Below are positions 1 to 8,562 of a stretch of DNA of 64,000 nucleotides, in pieces. The notes under the pieces were generated by a model. The model worked only from the letters and a program-made list of their open reading frames with translations. It searched no databases and had not been told where the DNA came from. Source of the DNA: Psychrosphaera sp. B3R10. GTDB lineage: Bacteria; Pseudomonadota; Gammaproteobacteria; Enterobacterales; Alteromonadaceae. The translations under genes and the position numbers were made by a program. Numbering within the stretch: position 1 is the first letter of the stretch; the number at the start of each line of letters is the position of its first letter. The DNA is taken from contig NZ_JAHKQH010000019.1 in NCBI RefSeq assembly GCF_018861025.1, positions 1 to 64,000 on the forward strand. Direction: 5' to 3'.

Positions 1-34
1 CACAGAATTCTGAACGCCCTCGATTAATGACCGA

Positions 35-66
35 AATGAGCTTAGTGGGCAATAACTAAGCTCATT
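35..66. terminator. Perfect 12-bp inverted repeat downstream of the lectin-like gene
   Basis: Arms 35-46 and 55-66 are exact reverse complements around an 8-base loop. It lies just past the stop of the minus-strand gene at 89-817, so it is probably its terminator. Neither side has a clear T run, so factor-independent termination is uncertain. Confidence 0.45.
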
Positions 67-88
67 CCCGTCGTGGTAAGTATGTAGC

Positions 89-817
89 TTAAAACTTAAT
101 TTCACATACGGACATTTTACCTTGGATTGTTGTCCACCATTTTCCTGTCCATGTACCACCATTTCTACTCGCTAATTGTTTACATTTATTATTAGCATCG
201 TTTTGATTCCAAATTGGACCAGCTTCAATTGCACGTTTATTGCCTGAGCAATTTTGAATGCCTTGTTGCCAATTATTATGTTTGTTAATTTCAGATTTAA
301 AACACTGAACGGTATTAGCGGCATTAGGGCTGTTTTTACACAAGTTTTTAACGTTTGTTGGACTCCAAGAACGGCTTCCACCGCGTGCCCAAGCAACTTT
401 CCCTTGGATCATGGATTCACATAACTGTTCTTGCGATTGTGTTTGTGCAGGTCTGCGATCTTGATTGTTTGTTGATTTTATTCGGCACAATTCGTTATTT
501 GTGCCTTGGTTGTAATAGCCCCAACTGACTTTTGTGGTGTGTAAGTCTAGTTGCAAATTCATTTTTCTGGATGGGTCGTTGAGATAAACTGACCATTCAT
601 CTCGATTTTGTTCTTGCCAGTTGATCCGCGAGCCTCGCTCATTAATTTCTTGCCAGCGTTTATTTCCGACTCGTTGAAAGGTGCTTTTATAAGTGGAACC
701 TTGATAACAAACCGCTTTAGTTAATGAGTACGCATCAATCCCAAATTTACCTTTTGCCCATGTATTTGACGACCATGACAACAATATAGCCATTATTATA
801 ATCACAATTTTTTTCAT
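89..817 (-). CDS. Secreted protein with C-terminal mannan-binding (MVL-type) lectin domain
   Basis: 242 residues. An N-terminal signal peptide (Lys-Lys, then a hydrophobic stretch) probably ends after Ala21, so the product is exported. Residues 196-242 match the Microcystis viridis lectin repeat: an AGPIWNQ start, then TWTGKWWTT, then a MSVCEIKF end. That family binds oligomannose glycans. Residues 130-192 form a Cys/Trp-rich segment of the kind seen next to such domains, and residues 45-92 contain a conserved-looking DEWSVYL-DPSR-QLDL block whose function I do not know. The ribosome binding site AAAGGGA precedes the ATG. It is monocistronic: the upstream LysR gene lies 197 bases away on the same strand. 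Surface glycan binding is inferred from the lectin domain. The single MVL repeat (the founding lectin has two) is notable. Confidence 0.75.
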   Translation of the reverse strand: MKKIVIIIMAILLSWSSNTWAKGKFGIDAYSLTKAVCYQGSTYKSTFQRVGNKRWQEINERGSRINWQEQNRDEWSVYLNDPSRKMNLQLDLHTTKVSWGYYNQGTNNELCRIKSTNNQDRRPAQTQSQEQLCESMIQGKVAWARGGSRSWSPTNVKNLCKNSPNAANTVQCFKSEINKHNNWQQGIQNCSGNKRAIEAGPIWNQNDANNKCKQLASRNGGTWTGKWWTTIQGKMSVCEIKF

Positions 818-1014
818 AATATTTCCCTTTAGTCTATTTTAAATAACTGTCCTTACTTCCCCAGTAGTGTCTTTTTTTTGATCTAAAAACAATTACGACT
901 AAATATTATTTATTGACCAACCTTTTATAAAAATAACAGCTGTTTATTTTGTCGCCAATAAAAAATTGTTAAATTTTTGCTATAAACCTTTTCAGGCGAC
1001 ATATATTAAGTGGA

Positions 1015-1935
1015 TTATTGCGAGGAAGATAAGAGTCGATTAACATTTAATTTGGCAAAGGCTTCAAAAGTTTCGGCTAATAAGGATAAATTACGCCCTG
1101 TTTTACGGACTAAAAACCATTGGTTGGTAATTGGAAATTGGTCTACATCTAAGGTGGTTAATCCAGGGACATTACTGTGATCTAACGTTGAACGACTTAA
1201 GATAGCAAGACCTAACCCTTCGGCTACAAAGAGCTTTATCGCTCCATTACTTTCTATTGTCATTCGTTCTTTGAGTTTTAAATTGTGCTGCTGACAAAAC
1301 ATATCAATACTCATGCGTGTACCTGAACCTTGCTCTCGCATAATAAAAGGGTAATGTTGCAGACGATTTAAACTGATGTGGGGCTGACGAGTCAATTCAT
1401 GGGTATCACTTGCCATGACAACAAGTTCGTTATCCACAAAAGGTATTTTTTCAGCTTCCAAGTTTTCAGGCCAATGACTTAATACATAAAAATCATCCAA
1501 ATTTTCCATATAACGTTTTAATACGGTTTGGCGGTTGTTTATGGTCAATTGCACGTCAATATTGGGATACTTTCGGCAAAACGCGCTAAGCAGCTTAGGC
1601 ATGAAATACTGGGCGGTGGATACTACAGCAATACGTAGCTTACCTGCATTTAATCCGTTAAACGCATCTAATCTAATGTGTAAGTCTTCAAAGGTATTGG
1701 CGATGCCTAAGGTCGCTTGATAAACCGCATAACCGGCTTCGGTAATATGAACTTTTCTATTATTCACCACATACAGTTCTGTATTTAATTGTTCACATAG
1801 ATTTTTGAGTTGAATAGATACTGAGGGTTGCGATATATGCAACTTTTCTGCGACTAAAGAAACGCTATTGGTTTCTACGAGCGCAGAAAATATCTGCATC
1901 TGTCGTAAAGTTGGTGATTTTGTGAAATTTATCAT
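1015..1935 (-). CDS. LysR-family transcriptional regulator (CbbR-like)
   Basis: About 306 residues. The N-terminal winged helix-turn-helix (LRQMQIFSALVE, then ISQPSVSIQLKNL) is followed by a LysR substrate-binding domain from about residue 90 to the end. The order of motifs in the effector domain (NRQTVLKRYMENLDDF, then MREQGSGTR, then ESNGAIKLFVAEGLG) resembles the CbbR/RbcR and CysB-like branch. No RuBisCO or Calvin-cycle gene is nearby. I chose the ATG at 1935 over a TTG two codons upstream; neither has a strong ribosome binding site. The gene diverges from ppc across about 140 bases, which suggests that it may control ppc, itself, or both. The target is inference only. Confidence 0.85.
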   Translation of the reverse strand: MINFTKSPTLRQMQIFSALVETNSVSLVAEKLHISQPSVSIQLKNLCEQLNTELYVVNNRKVHITEAGYAVYQATLGIANTFEDLHIRLDAFNGLNAGKLRIAVVSTAQYFMPKLLSAFCRKYPNIDVQLTINNRQTVLKRYMENLDDFYVLSHWPENLEAEKIPFVDNELVVMASDTHELTRQPHISLNRLQHYPFIMREQGSGTRMSIDMFCQQHNLKLKERMTIESNGAIKLFVAEGLGLAILSRSTLDHSNVPGLTTLDVDQFPITNQWFLVRKTGRNLSLLAETFEAFAKLNVNRLLSSSQ

Positions 1936-2079
1936 ATACAAAAGTCTATGGTTAGTATTGTTTATATATATTTTAAATTATATAAATTCTGAAATAACAT
2001 CAAGCTCAAGTTTTAAATTTAATAAATATGTTTTTTAAGATATAAATTAATAAGCGTAATCAACATTATTGGAGCATTC

Positions 2080-4638
2080 ATGTTAGAACCGGTACAACAA
2101 AACGTTCGTATATTAGGGACCTTACTAGGGAACAGTATTGCTGTTGAACATGGCGAGCAATGGATTGATAAAATTGAGCATATTCGCTTAAAATCACGTG
2201 ACGCCCTAAATGACGATCCGAGTGTGATAAAAGAGTTACAAGCGTTGTTTGCAGAATGCTCTGAAGAGGATATGATCATTTATGCTCGGGCCTTTAGCCA
2301 GTTCTTGAATTTGGCCAATGTTGCAGAGCAACAATATACGGTAAGTGACGAAGGGTTAGATCAACTCGATTTACCGCACCCGTTAGAAGCTTTGGGTGAA
2401 AAATTGGTAAATGTTAATCCGGATAAATTTCACCAAGCACTTTCTAAGTTGCATGTAGAGCTTGTGCTTACAGCTCATCCTACGGAGATAAACCGGCGTA
2501 CATTTATCCACAAATATCATCAAATCGCTGATGAATTACAAAATAATCAAGACGACCAAACACGTATTGCCGAGTTAATTGAGCAAGCATGGTTTACCAA
2601 TGAAATACGTCAGGAGCGTCCTACGCCGTTAGATGAATCTCGTTGGGGCTTAGAAGTAATCGCTGATAGCTTATGGGAAGCCGTTCCTAGATTTGTGCGT
2701 GAATTGGATGGTTTGTCTCAACAAATTACCAAAACCTCGTTACCGATTGATGCGGCGCCAATTACGTTAGCAAGTTGGATGGCTGGGGATCGAGATGGCA
2801 ATCCATTTGTAACTGCCGAATTAAGTAAAAAAGCGATTATTAATGCCCGCCTAAAAGCCTGTGAATTGTATCTCAAAGATTTTGAACACCTTTATTTAGA
2901 ATTGTCTATGTCGGTCGCATCTGAACAATTAATGGCATTTGACATCGAGCGCATCGGTCCATACCGCACTCAACTAAAAGCGGTTGTTAACAAGTTAAAA
3001 CAGAGCATTGTATTGCTGCAAAATGGTAAGACACGTGGTGTGATTGAAAGCCGCGAAGAATTACTTGAACCGCTTATGTTATGCCGTGAGAGTTTAATTA
3101 GCCATGGTTTACACCGTATTGCCAATTCTTCAATATTAGATGTGATCAGACGTATTCATTGTTTTGGTATCTCGATGGTTAAACTCGATGTTCGCCAGCA
3201 TAGTGAGCGCCATAATGCTGCTATGGCCGAAGTGACACGCGCATTAGGTCTAGGGGATTATGAACAGTGGAGTGAAAAAGAGAAGCAAGCTTTTCTAATT
3301 GCTGAACTCAATAATAATCGTCCGTTAATACCAAATATAACGTTTTCTGCCGATGTTAAAGAAGTTATCGATACATACAAAATGGTGGCAAGCCAACCTC
3401 AAGAAGTACTCGGTATCTACATTATTTCAATGGCCAGCGAAGTGAGTGATGTCCTTCTGGTTAAGCTACTTATGAAGGCCTGTGGTGTAACTTGGGATAT
3501 GCCAGTAGCGCCTTTATTTGAAACGCTTGATGACTTAAACAATGCTGCGCAAGTTATGAATGACGTGTTGAAAGTAGAACAATATGTTAAAGGCATTCAA
3601 GGCCAACATTATGTGATGATTGGTTACAGTGACTCGGCTAAAGATGCGGGCGTGTTAGCCGCAACGTGGGCGCAGTATCAAGCACAAGAAGCGCTTGTTA
3701 AAGTATTTAAAGAACATGACACCATCCTTAAGTTATTCCACGGGCGGGGCGGTACAATTGGCCGTGGGGGCGGTCCAGCACATGCGGCGATTGCGTCACA
3801 ACCTCCAGGTACACTCGATGGCGGTTTACGCGTGACTGAGCAGGGGGAAACCATTCGATACAAATTTGGTTTACCTAACTTGGCGGTCAGAAGTTTGCAC
3901 CTTTATGCATCTGCCATATTAGAAAGCTTAGTGACACCACCACCGGAGCCCAAAACGGAATGGCGTGACCTAATGGATACTATGGCGCAGAGTAGTTGTG
4001 AGCAATATCGTAGTTATATTCAAGACCGTCCTGAATTTGTAAAATATTTTAGACAAGCGACACCTGAGCAAGAATTATCTGCTTTACCGCTAGGTTCACG
4101 CCCAGCGAAACGTCGCCAAGACGGTGGTATTGAGTCGTTACGAGCGATCCCTTGGATATTTGCATGGAGTCAAAATCGTCTAGTTGTTCCAAGTTGGTTG
4201 GGGTTAGGTAAAGCGATTGAACAGCAATTAGCAGAGAATACAGATACGATGCGTGAGATGCTAAAATATTGGCCATATTTTAAAGCTCGTATTTCATTGA
4301 CCGAAATGGTTTATTTGAAATCAGACCGTACAGTGTCGTCGTTATATGACCAAAGTCTTGTTGAGCCAGAGTTACAAGTGTTAGGTGAAGAGTTGCGTTC
4401 ACAACTAAAATCGGATGAAGCGTCGGTATTGGCTTTATTGGGTCAAAAGCAAGCTTTACAAAAAGATGCGTGGAACTTACAGAGTTTTGAAGTGCGTAAA
4501 CCGTATTTATTGCCACTTCATTTAATGCAGATCGAATCGTTAAAGCGGTTACGTCAAAGCCCAGAACATCCGACGTATGAACAATTGTTGATGTACACTA
4601 TGGCTGGTATTGCAACTGGGATGCGTAATACCGGTTAG
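2080..4638 (+). CDS. ppc: Phosphoenolpyruvate carboxylase
   Basis: 852 residues, about 30 shorter than the 883-residue E. coli enzyme but colinear from the N-terminus to the C-terminal MRNTG. It carboxylates PEP with bicarbonate to oxaloacetate, refilling the TCA cycle. Visible motifs are VLTAHPTE with the catalytic His at residue 133, GDRDGNP, GYSDSAKDAG, the mobile loop FHGRGGTIGRGGGP starting at residue 553, and LPLGSRPAKRR. GGAGC precedes the ATG at good spacing. The product supplies oxaloacetate to citrate synthase, encoded at the other end of the window. A clear terminator follows. Confidence 0.98.
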   Translation: MLEPVQQNVRILGTLLGNSIAVEHGEQWIDKIEHIRLKSRDALNDDPSVIKELQALFAECSEEDMIIYARAFSQFLNLANVAEQQYTVSDEGLDQLDLPHPLEALGEKLVNVNPDKFHQALSKLHVELVLTAHPTEINRRTFIHKYHQIADELQNNQDDQTRIAELIEQAWFTNEIRQERPTPLDESRWGLEVIADSLWEAVPRFVRELDGLSQQITKTSLPIDAAPITLASWMAGDRDGNPFVTAELSKKAIINARLKACELYLKDFEHLYLELSMSVASEQLMAFDIERIGPYRTQLKAVVNKLKQSIVLLQNGKTRGVIESREELLEPLMLCRESLISHGLHRIANSSILDVIRRIHCFGISMVKLDVRQHSERHNAAMAEVTRALGLGDYEQWSEKEKQAFLIAELNNNRPLIPNITFSADVKEVIDTYKMVASQPQEVLGIYIISMASEVSDVLLVKLLMKACGVTWDMPVAPLFETLDDLNNAAQVMNDVLKVEQYVKGIQGQHYVMIGYSDSAKDAGVLAATWAQYQAQEALVKVFKEHDTILKLFHGRGGTIGRGGGPAHAAIASQPPGTLDGGLRVTEQGETIRYKFGLPNLAVRSLHLYASAILESLVTPPPEPKTEWRDLMDTMAQSSCEQYRSYIQDRPEFVKYFRQATPEQELSALPLGSRPAKRRQDGGIESLRAIPWIFAWSQNRLVVPSWLGLGKAIEQQLAENTDTMREMLKYWPYFKARISLTEMVYLKSDRTVSSLYDQSLVEPELQVLGEELRSQLKSDEASVLALLGQKQALQKDAWNLQSFEVRKPYLLPLHLMQIESLKRLRQSPEHPTYEQLLMYTMAGIATGMRNTG

Positions 4639-4693
4639 TGTCTAACTGGTATCCAATTCGCGTTTAGTTGTCATAAACAATCAGCGCATCGTA

Positions 4694-4734
4694 GATGGCC
4701 ATACAACCTCAGTTGTTGGCCATCTGTTATTTTT
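4694..4734 (+). terminator. Intrinsic terminator of ppc
   Basis: An 8-bp outer stem (4694-4701 with 4717-4724) continues, after a one-base bulge, into a 5-bp inner stem around a CTCA loop. A T-rich tail follows. Confidence 0.85.
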
Positions 4735-4846
4735 GAGTGTTGGTATTTACCCAATTTAAACGATAATTGTGATATATTGCCGCGCGTTTTAGGAAGCTAA
4801 CTTAACAGCGTTAATATTCAGTTAATTAAAGAGAGTCGATTATTAT

Positions 4847-5092
4847 ATGGATAACCAGCCAAACAACCCACTTCATGGGCTTAAATTAGAGACAATAGTG
4901 ACCAAGTTGGTTGACTATTATGGTTGGCCAAAGTTAGGTACATTAATTAAAATTAATTGTTTTACTTCAGATCCGTCGGTTAAATCCAGTTTAAAGTTTT
5001 TACGCAAAACACCTTGGGCAAGAGAAAAGGTCGAAGGTCTTTATTTAGAGACATTTAGTGCTGTAAATCCATGGTTAAGTGGTAAAGACTGA
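4847..5092 (+). CDS. VF530-family (DUF2132) small DNA-binding protein
   Basis: 81 residues. The family signature is nearly complete: NNPLHG near residue 6, then YYGW, then INCF, then the block [17 protein letters not shown] around residues 48-62. The Vibrio fischeri VF530 structure showed a helical fold proposed to bind DNA; the cellular role is unknown. A ribosome binding site (AAAGAGAG) lies upstream. It is followed after 27 bases by another small conserved gene, so the two are probably cotranscribed. Confidence 0.88.
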   Translation: MDNQPNNPLHGLKLETIVTKLVDYYGWPKLGTLIKINCFTSDPSVKSSLKFLRKTPWAREKVEGLYLETFSAVNPWLSGKD

Positions 5093-5119
5093 TAATCGAT
5101 AGATGAGAGAACTGACGCT

Positions 5120-5281
5120 ATGAACCGTCGTAAAAAGATCAATGATACACTCAAGGCAAAAGCTAAAAAGCGCAACGCAAAGTTGCATAAAAACCCTAAG
5201 CCTAAGTACATATCGAAAGCCGATAGAGTTGAAGTGTCGACTGATGAGATGTCAGCACAAACGACAGATTGCGAGAAGTAA
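5120..5281 (+). CDS. DUF2986-family small basic protein
   Basis: 53 residues, very Lys/Arg-rich at the start (MNRRKKIN) with the family core AKLHKNPKPKYISKADR. Proteins of this family (DUF2986) are short, basic and widespread in Shewanella and Vibrio relatives; the function is unknown, and nucleic-acid or ribosome binding is a guess from the charge. GAGAG lies about nine bases before the ATG, and the gene follows the VF530 gene by 27 bases. Confidence 0.8.
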   Translation: MNRRKKINDTLKAKAKKRNAKLHKNPKPKYISKADRVEVSTDEMSAQTTDCEK

Positions 5282-5327
5282 ATCGACATTTCAAACATCT
5301 ATTTTAAATTTGATGTTTTGTTATTAG

Positions 5328-5390
5328 AGAATAACGCAGAAATACCCGCCATCTTCACCTGCAGGTGGGGCTAGTTATTCTGTCATTTTT
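5328..5390 (+). terminator. Imperfect nested hairpin with T-rich tail
   Basis: An outer 8-bp stem (5328-5335 with 5374-5381) encloses a CCC/GGG pairing and the perfect 12-base palindrome CACCTGCAGGTG at 5356-5367. GTCATTTTT follows. It probably ends the VF530-DUF2986 transcript, but the large interior makes it an unusual terminator. Confidence 0.5.
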
Positions 5391-5461
5391 AGACTGAAGG
5401 CCATTTCGCAAATAGATAAGTATTAAAAACCAACCCAATTGTTTGATAGTTAAAGAGAGTA

Positions 5462-5758
5462 ATGATCATGGATAAAGAAATAGAAATCCAGGCCGCGGTT
5501 TTTCGCCGTTTATTAGCCCATTTAGATAGCCGTAAAGATGTTCAAAATATCGAACTTATGAACTTGGCTGGGTTTTGTCGCAATTGTTTTTCTAAGTGGA
5601 CGGTATCTGAAGCCGTAAAATTAGGCGTCGATATTGACATGGATACGGCTCGTGAAAGTGTATATGGTATGCCTTATTCTGAATGGAAAGAAAAACATCA
5701 ATTACCTGCAACGGAAGAGCAAATGGCGAAATTTAATGCGTTAAATAGCAACAAATAA
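5462..5758 (+). CDS. DUF1244-family protein
   Basis: 98 residues. It matches the DUF1244 family by the N-terminal AAVFRRLLAHLDSRKDVQNIELMN region, the core GFCRNCFSKW with a Cys-x-x-Cys pair at about residues 38-41, and the later YGMPYSEWKEKHQ. The function is unknown; the paired cysteines could bind metal, but no zinc-site partners are obvious. The alternative ATG two codons downstream (5468) sits at a better distance from the AAAGAGAG ribosome binding site, so the true start is one of these two. Confidence 0.87.
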   Translation: MIMDKEIEIQAAVFRRLLAHLDSRKDVQNIELMNLAGFCRNCFSKWTVSEAVKLGVDIDMDTARESVYGMPYSEWKEKHQLPATEEQMAKFNALNSNK

Positions 5759-5820
5759 CTGCTATGAGCTTATTCAAGGCGCTTATATAGGGCGTCTTGA
5801 TCACGCAGATTGATTCGAGT

Positions 5821-8562
5821 TTAGCCTTGTGAATCAATATTCTGTTGAGTTAAACGATACAGGATTGCGAGTTCAATGGGTTTCCCTATATGTCCATCAA
5901 AGCCAACTTTTTCATATTTGTCGATGTCTTCTTTCATGACATTCGCTGTTAACGCGATGATCGGCGTATAATTGTTATCAATTTTTCTTATCTCTAAACA
6001 CGCATCAATACCGTCCATTTCAGGCATTTGAATATCCATAAATACAAGGTCGGGCTTATGTTCGATAAACGCTTTTACAGCCAGTTTACCGTTTTCTACG
6101 GCGATAATTTTAGCATTTGTTGCTGACATCATTGACTTGAATACAACCTGATTAATCATATTGTCTTCGGCTAATAGTATCGTTTTACCAGCAAGGTTTG
6201 GAGTAACCAACTCAGTTTCAATCTTGTCTTCGTGTTTAATTTCAACATTGGTTTTACTTAGGGGTAATGTTAAATACACTTGAGTACCAACATCAGATTC
6301 ACTCTTAATTTCAATTTCACCATTCATTATTTGTAATAAATTTTTAGTGATAGCCATTCCTAGACCGGTACCGCCATATTTTCTAGTCGTCGAACGGTCT
6401 GCTTGTTCAAATCGTTTGAATAATTGAGCTAGTCCGGCTTTAGACATACCAATGCCGGTATCAAATATGTTTATTTTAAGTCGAGGATTTCCCCATGGGT
6501 CTAAGTCAGATGAAACGCTGATTTGTACGTGGCCTTTCTCGGTGAATTTAATTGCATTAGATGCCAGGTTTAACAATATTTGTTTAACTCGGATAGGATC
6601 CCCAATCCAACCATCTTTAAAGTCTGTGTCTTTTTTGAAAATGACCTCGAGACCTTTTTCAACGGCGATAGGTTTAATGTCATTAAGTACCATTTTAACG
6701 ATTTTGTTAACTTCAAAAGGAACTTCTTCGAGGCTTAACATACCAGCCTCTATTTTTGAAAAATCCAGAATGTCATTAATAATGGTGAGTAAAGATCGAC
6801 ACGAAAACAAAGCGTTTTCAATTAAATCATTAACCATCAAGTCATCTACTTGTTCTTCAATCAACTGCAATGAACCATAAATCCCGTTCATTGGCGTTCT
6901 TATTTCATGACTCATATTGGCCAAAAATTCGCTTTTGGCTTGATTAGCCACATCAGCTTCCTCTAGCGCTTTTACTAATTTCCGCTGTGTTTCTTGCCGA
7001 GCAGAGACGTCTCGAACCAAACCAATAAAGAGCTTTCGGTTACCGACAACAATTTTTGTAACAACCAACTCCATATCAAATTCTTTATCAGTTTTATCAA
7101 CGCCTTTTACCAACCTTGTTGTATTAATGATATTTCGATTGATATTGTCGTCCTGTGTTTTTAAATAATGGTCGTGGTGTATTGCGACGTTTTTAGGCAT
7201 TAGCTTACTAATGTTTGCGCCGATCATTTCTGACTCTGTATATTTAAATAGTTTTTCAGCGGAGCGACTGAATTTTTGGATTAAACCTTTATCATCAATC
7301 ATGATAAGGGCTTCGCCCAAGTTATCTAAAATTGCTTGTTGCACATCTAATGTTTCGTTCATGATGCTTTCTTGATGTTGACGTTCAACAATCAAGTCAT
7401 TAAATGCTTTAGATAGCTGACCAATTTCGTTATTGCTATAAACGAGGTTTTTACTAACATTTTTTCCTTCACGGAAACGTTGAACCACTAAGTTAAGTAT
7501 TTCGATAGGGTAGGTGAGCTGCGATGAAATATAGATTGAAAATGCTGCGACAAGTATGGTGGTTAAAATTAACATAGCGATAGATATTGTGATGATTTTA
7601 TCGTTACTACTAAAGGCATAACCTTTTTCAGTTTCGTTCACCACAACCCAATTGACATCGCCAATGGTAATGTCTTTATGAACGGAAATTACCGGTTTGG
7701 AAAATAATCCCAAGGTATCAAATAATTCGATTTTTGTGTCGCGTATATTATATTGGACTTTGTTGTCGTCTGATGGCTGCGGAATAACTTTTTCAAATTT
7801 AATGTTTGAACCGAACTCAGAGTGCATTTTTAATTTTCGGTCTTGATTGACAATAAAATTATTTGTGCCGACATTTTTATATAACTCAATCGTCCGTTGG
7901 ATCCTGTCCATTTTAAGTTGCATGGCCATAACGCCCATTTTATGTCCCTTATTGTCTAAAACTGGGGACGTAATAAAGCCTGTTAGATGGTGCTTATTTG
8001 CTGGATTCTCAAACAAGTCTGAAAAGTTAACGCTGCCATTTGCAAAGGATTTTTGCATAACGTTACTCAATAAAGTACCGGAATATTGACCGGTAAAAAG
8101 ATTAGAACCTAGCGTTGTATTATCACCTAACGAAAATAAAACATTGCCTTTACCGTCGACCAAAATTAAATCTGCAATATAATCATAATCAAGCCATCGC
8201 TTTGTGAAATAGCCTTTGTACTTAGACACAACGAGTTGGTGCTGATAACTTTTTGTGAAATTTTGTATGGTTGACGCTTGGTTTTTATGTTGCTCGATGA
8301 GTTCAGACAATAAAGAAATTGTTGAAGGACTTGATGAAATATCTTTAGCGTCCATAAATCGATATTGAAACCAATTGTTAATAAAAGAAGCCTGTGATGA
8401 CGCTTTACTCACAAGGTGTTTTACAACTTCTTGCTTTATTTGGCCACTCGCTAAGTTGTAGTTAATCGAGACGGCAACAATTAAGGGCATTAAACTTATG
8501 ATTAAAAGCCAACTTAATATAGAACGGTTTATCGAAGTAAATTTCTTTTTAATTGTCTTCAT
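5821..8562 (-). CDS. Hybrid sensor histidine kinase (Cache-HAMP-PAS-HisKA-HATPase-REC)
   Basis: 913 residues. The order is a membrane helix at about 14-33, a large periplasmic Cache-like sensor region (35-320), a second helix (323-346), HAMP (347-400), PAS (about 415-530), HisKA with the phospho-accepting His552 in NMSHEIRTP, HATPase with the GTGLGMAI box, and a receiver domain with phospho-acceptor Asp843 in FMDIQMPEMDG. It should autophosphorylate in response to an external signal and relay to an unlinked phosphotransfer protein, because no Hpt domain or separate regulator is adjacent. Its start codon lies inside the end of the upstream binding-protein gene (14-base overlap), so the two are translationally coupled and probably form one sensory unit. 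Confidence 0.93.
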   Translation of the reverse strand: MKTIKKKFTSINRSILSWLLIISLMPLIVAVSINYNLASGQIKQEVVKHLVSKASSQASFINNWFQYRFMDAKDISSSPSTISLLSELIEQHKNQASTIQNFTKSYQHQLVVSKYKGYFTKRWLDYDYIADLILVDGKGNVLFSLGDNTTLGSNLFTGQYSGTLLSNVMQKSFANGSVNFSDLFENPANKHHLTGFITSPVLDNKGHKMGVMAMQLKMDRIQRTIELYKNVGTNNFIVNQDRKLKMHSEFGSNIKFEKVIPQPSDDNKVQYNIRDTKIELFDTLGLFSKPVISVHKDITIGDVNWVVVNETEKGYAFSSNDKIITISIAMLILTTILVAAFSIYISSQLTYPIEILNLVVQRFREGKNVSKNLVYSNNEIGQLSKAFNDLIVERQHQESIMNETLDVQQAILDNLGEALIMIDDKGLIQKFSRSAEKLFKYTESEMIGANISKLMPKNVAIHHDHYLKTQDDNINRNIINTTRLVKGVDKTDKEFDMELVVTKIVVGNRKLFIGLVRDVSARQETQRKLVKALEEADVANQAKSEFLANMSHEIRTPMNGIYGSLQLIEEQVDDLMVNDLIENALFSCRSLLTIINDILDFSKIEAGMLSLEEVPFEVNKIVKMVLNDIKPIAVEKGLEVIFKKDTDFKDGWIGDPIRVKQILLNLASNAIKFTEKGHVQISVSSDLDPWGNPRLKINIFDTGIGMSKAGLAQLFKRFEQADRSTTRKYGGTGLGMAITKNLLQIMNGEIEIKSESDVGTQVYLTLPLSKTNVEIKHEDKIETELVTPNLAGKTILLAEDNMINQVVFKSMMSATNAKIIAVENGKLAVKAFIEHKPDLVFMDIQMPEMDGIDACLEIRKIDNNYTPIIALTANVMKEDIDKYEKVGFDGHIGKPIELAILYRLTQQNIDSQG

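Noticed and set aside
928-955. AACAGCTGTT palindrome as a terminator of the LysR gene
   Set aside because: AT-rich arms with a bulge and almost no loop; it may be a protein site or chance.
5142-5327. 61-codon frame overlapping the DUF2986 gene
   Set aside because: It is in another frame of a gene with a strong family match.
6452-6880. 142-codon plus-strand frame inside the hybrid kinase gene
   Set aside because: A shadow of the HisKA/HATPase coding sequence; no start site signal or homology.
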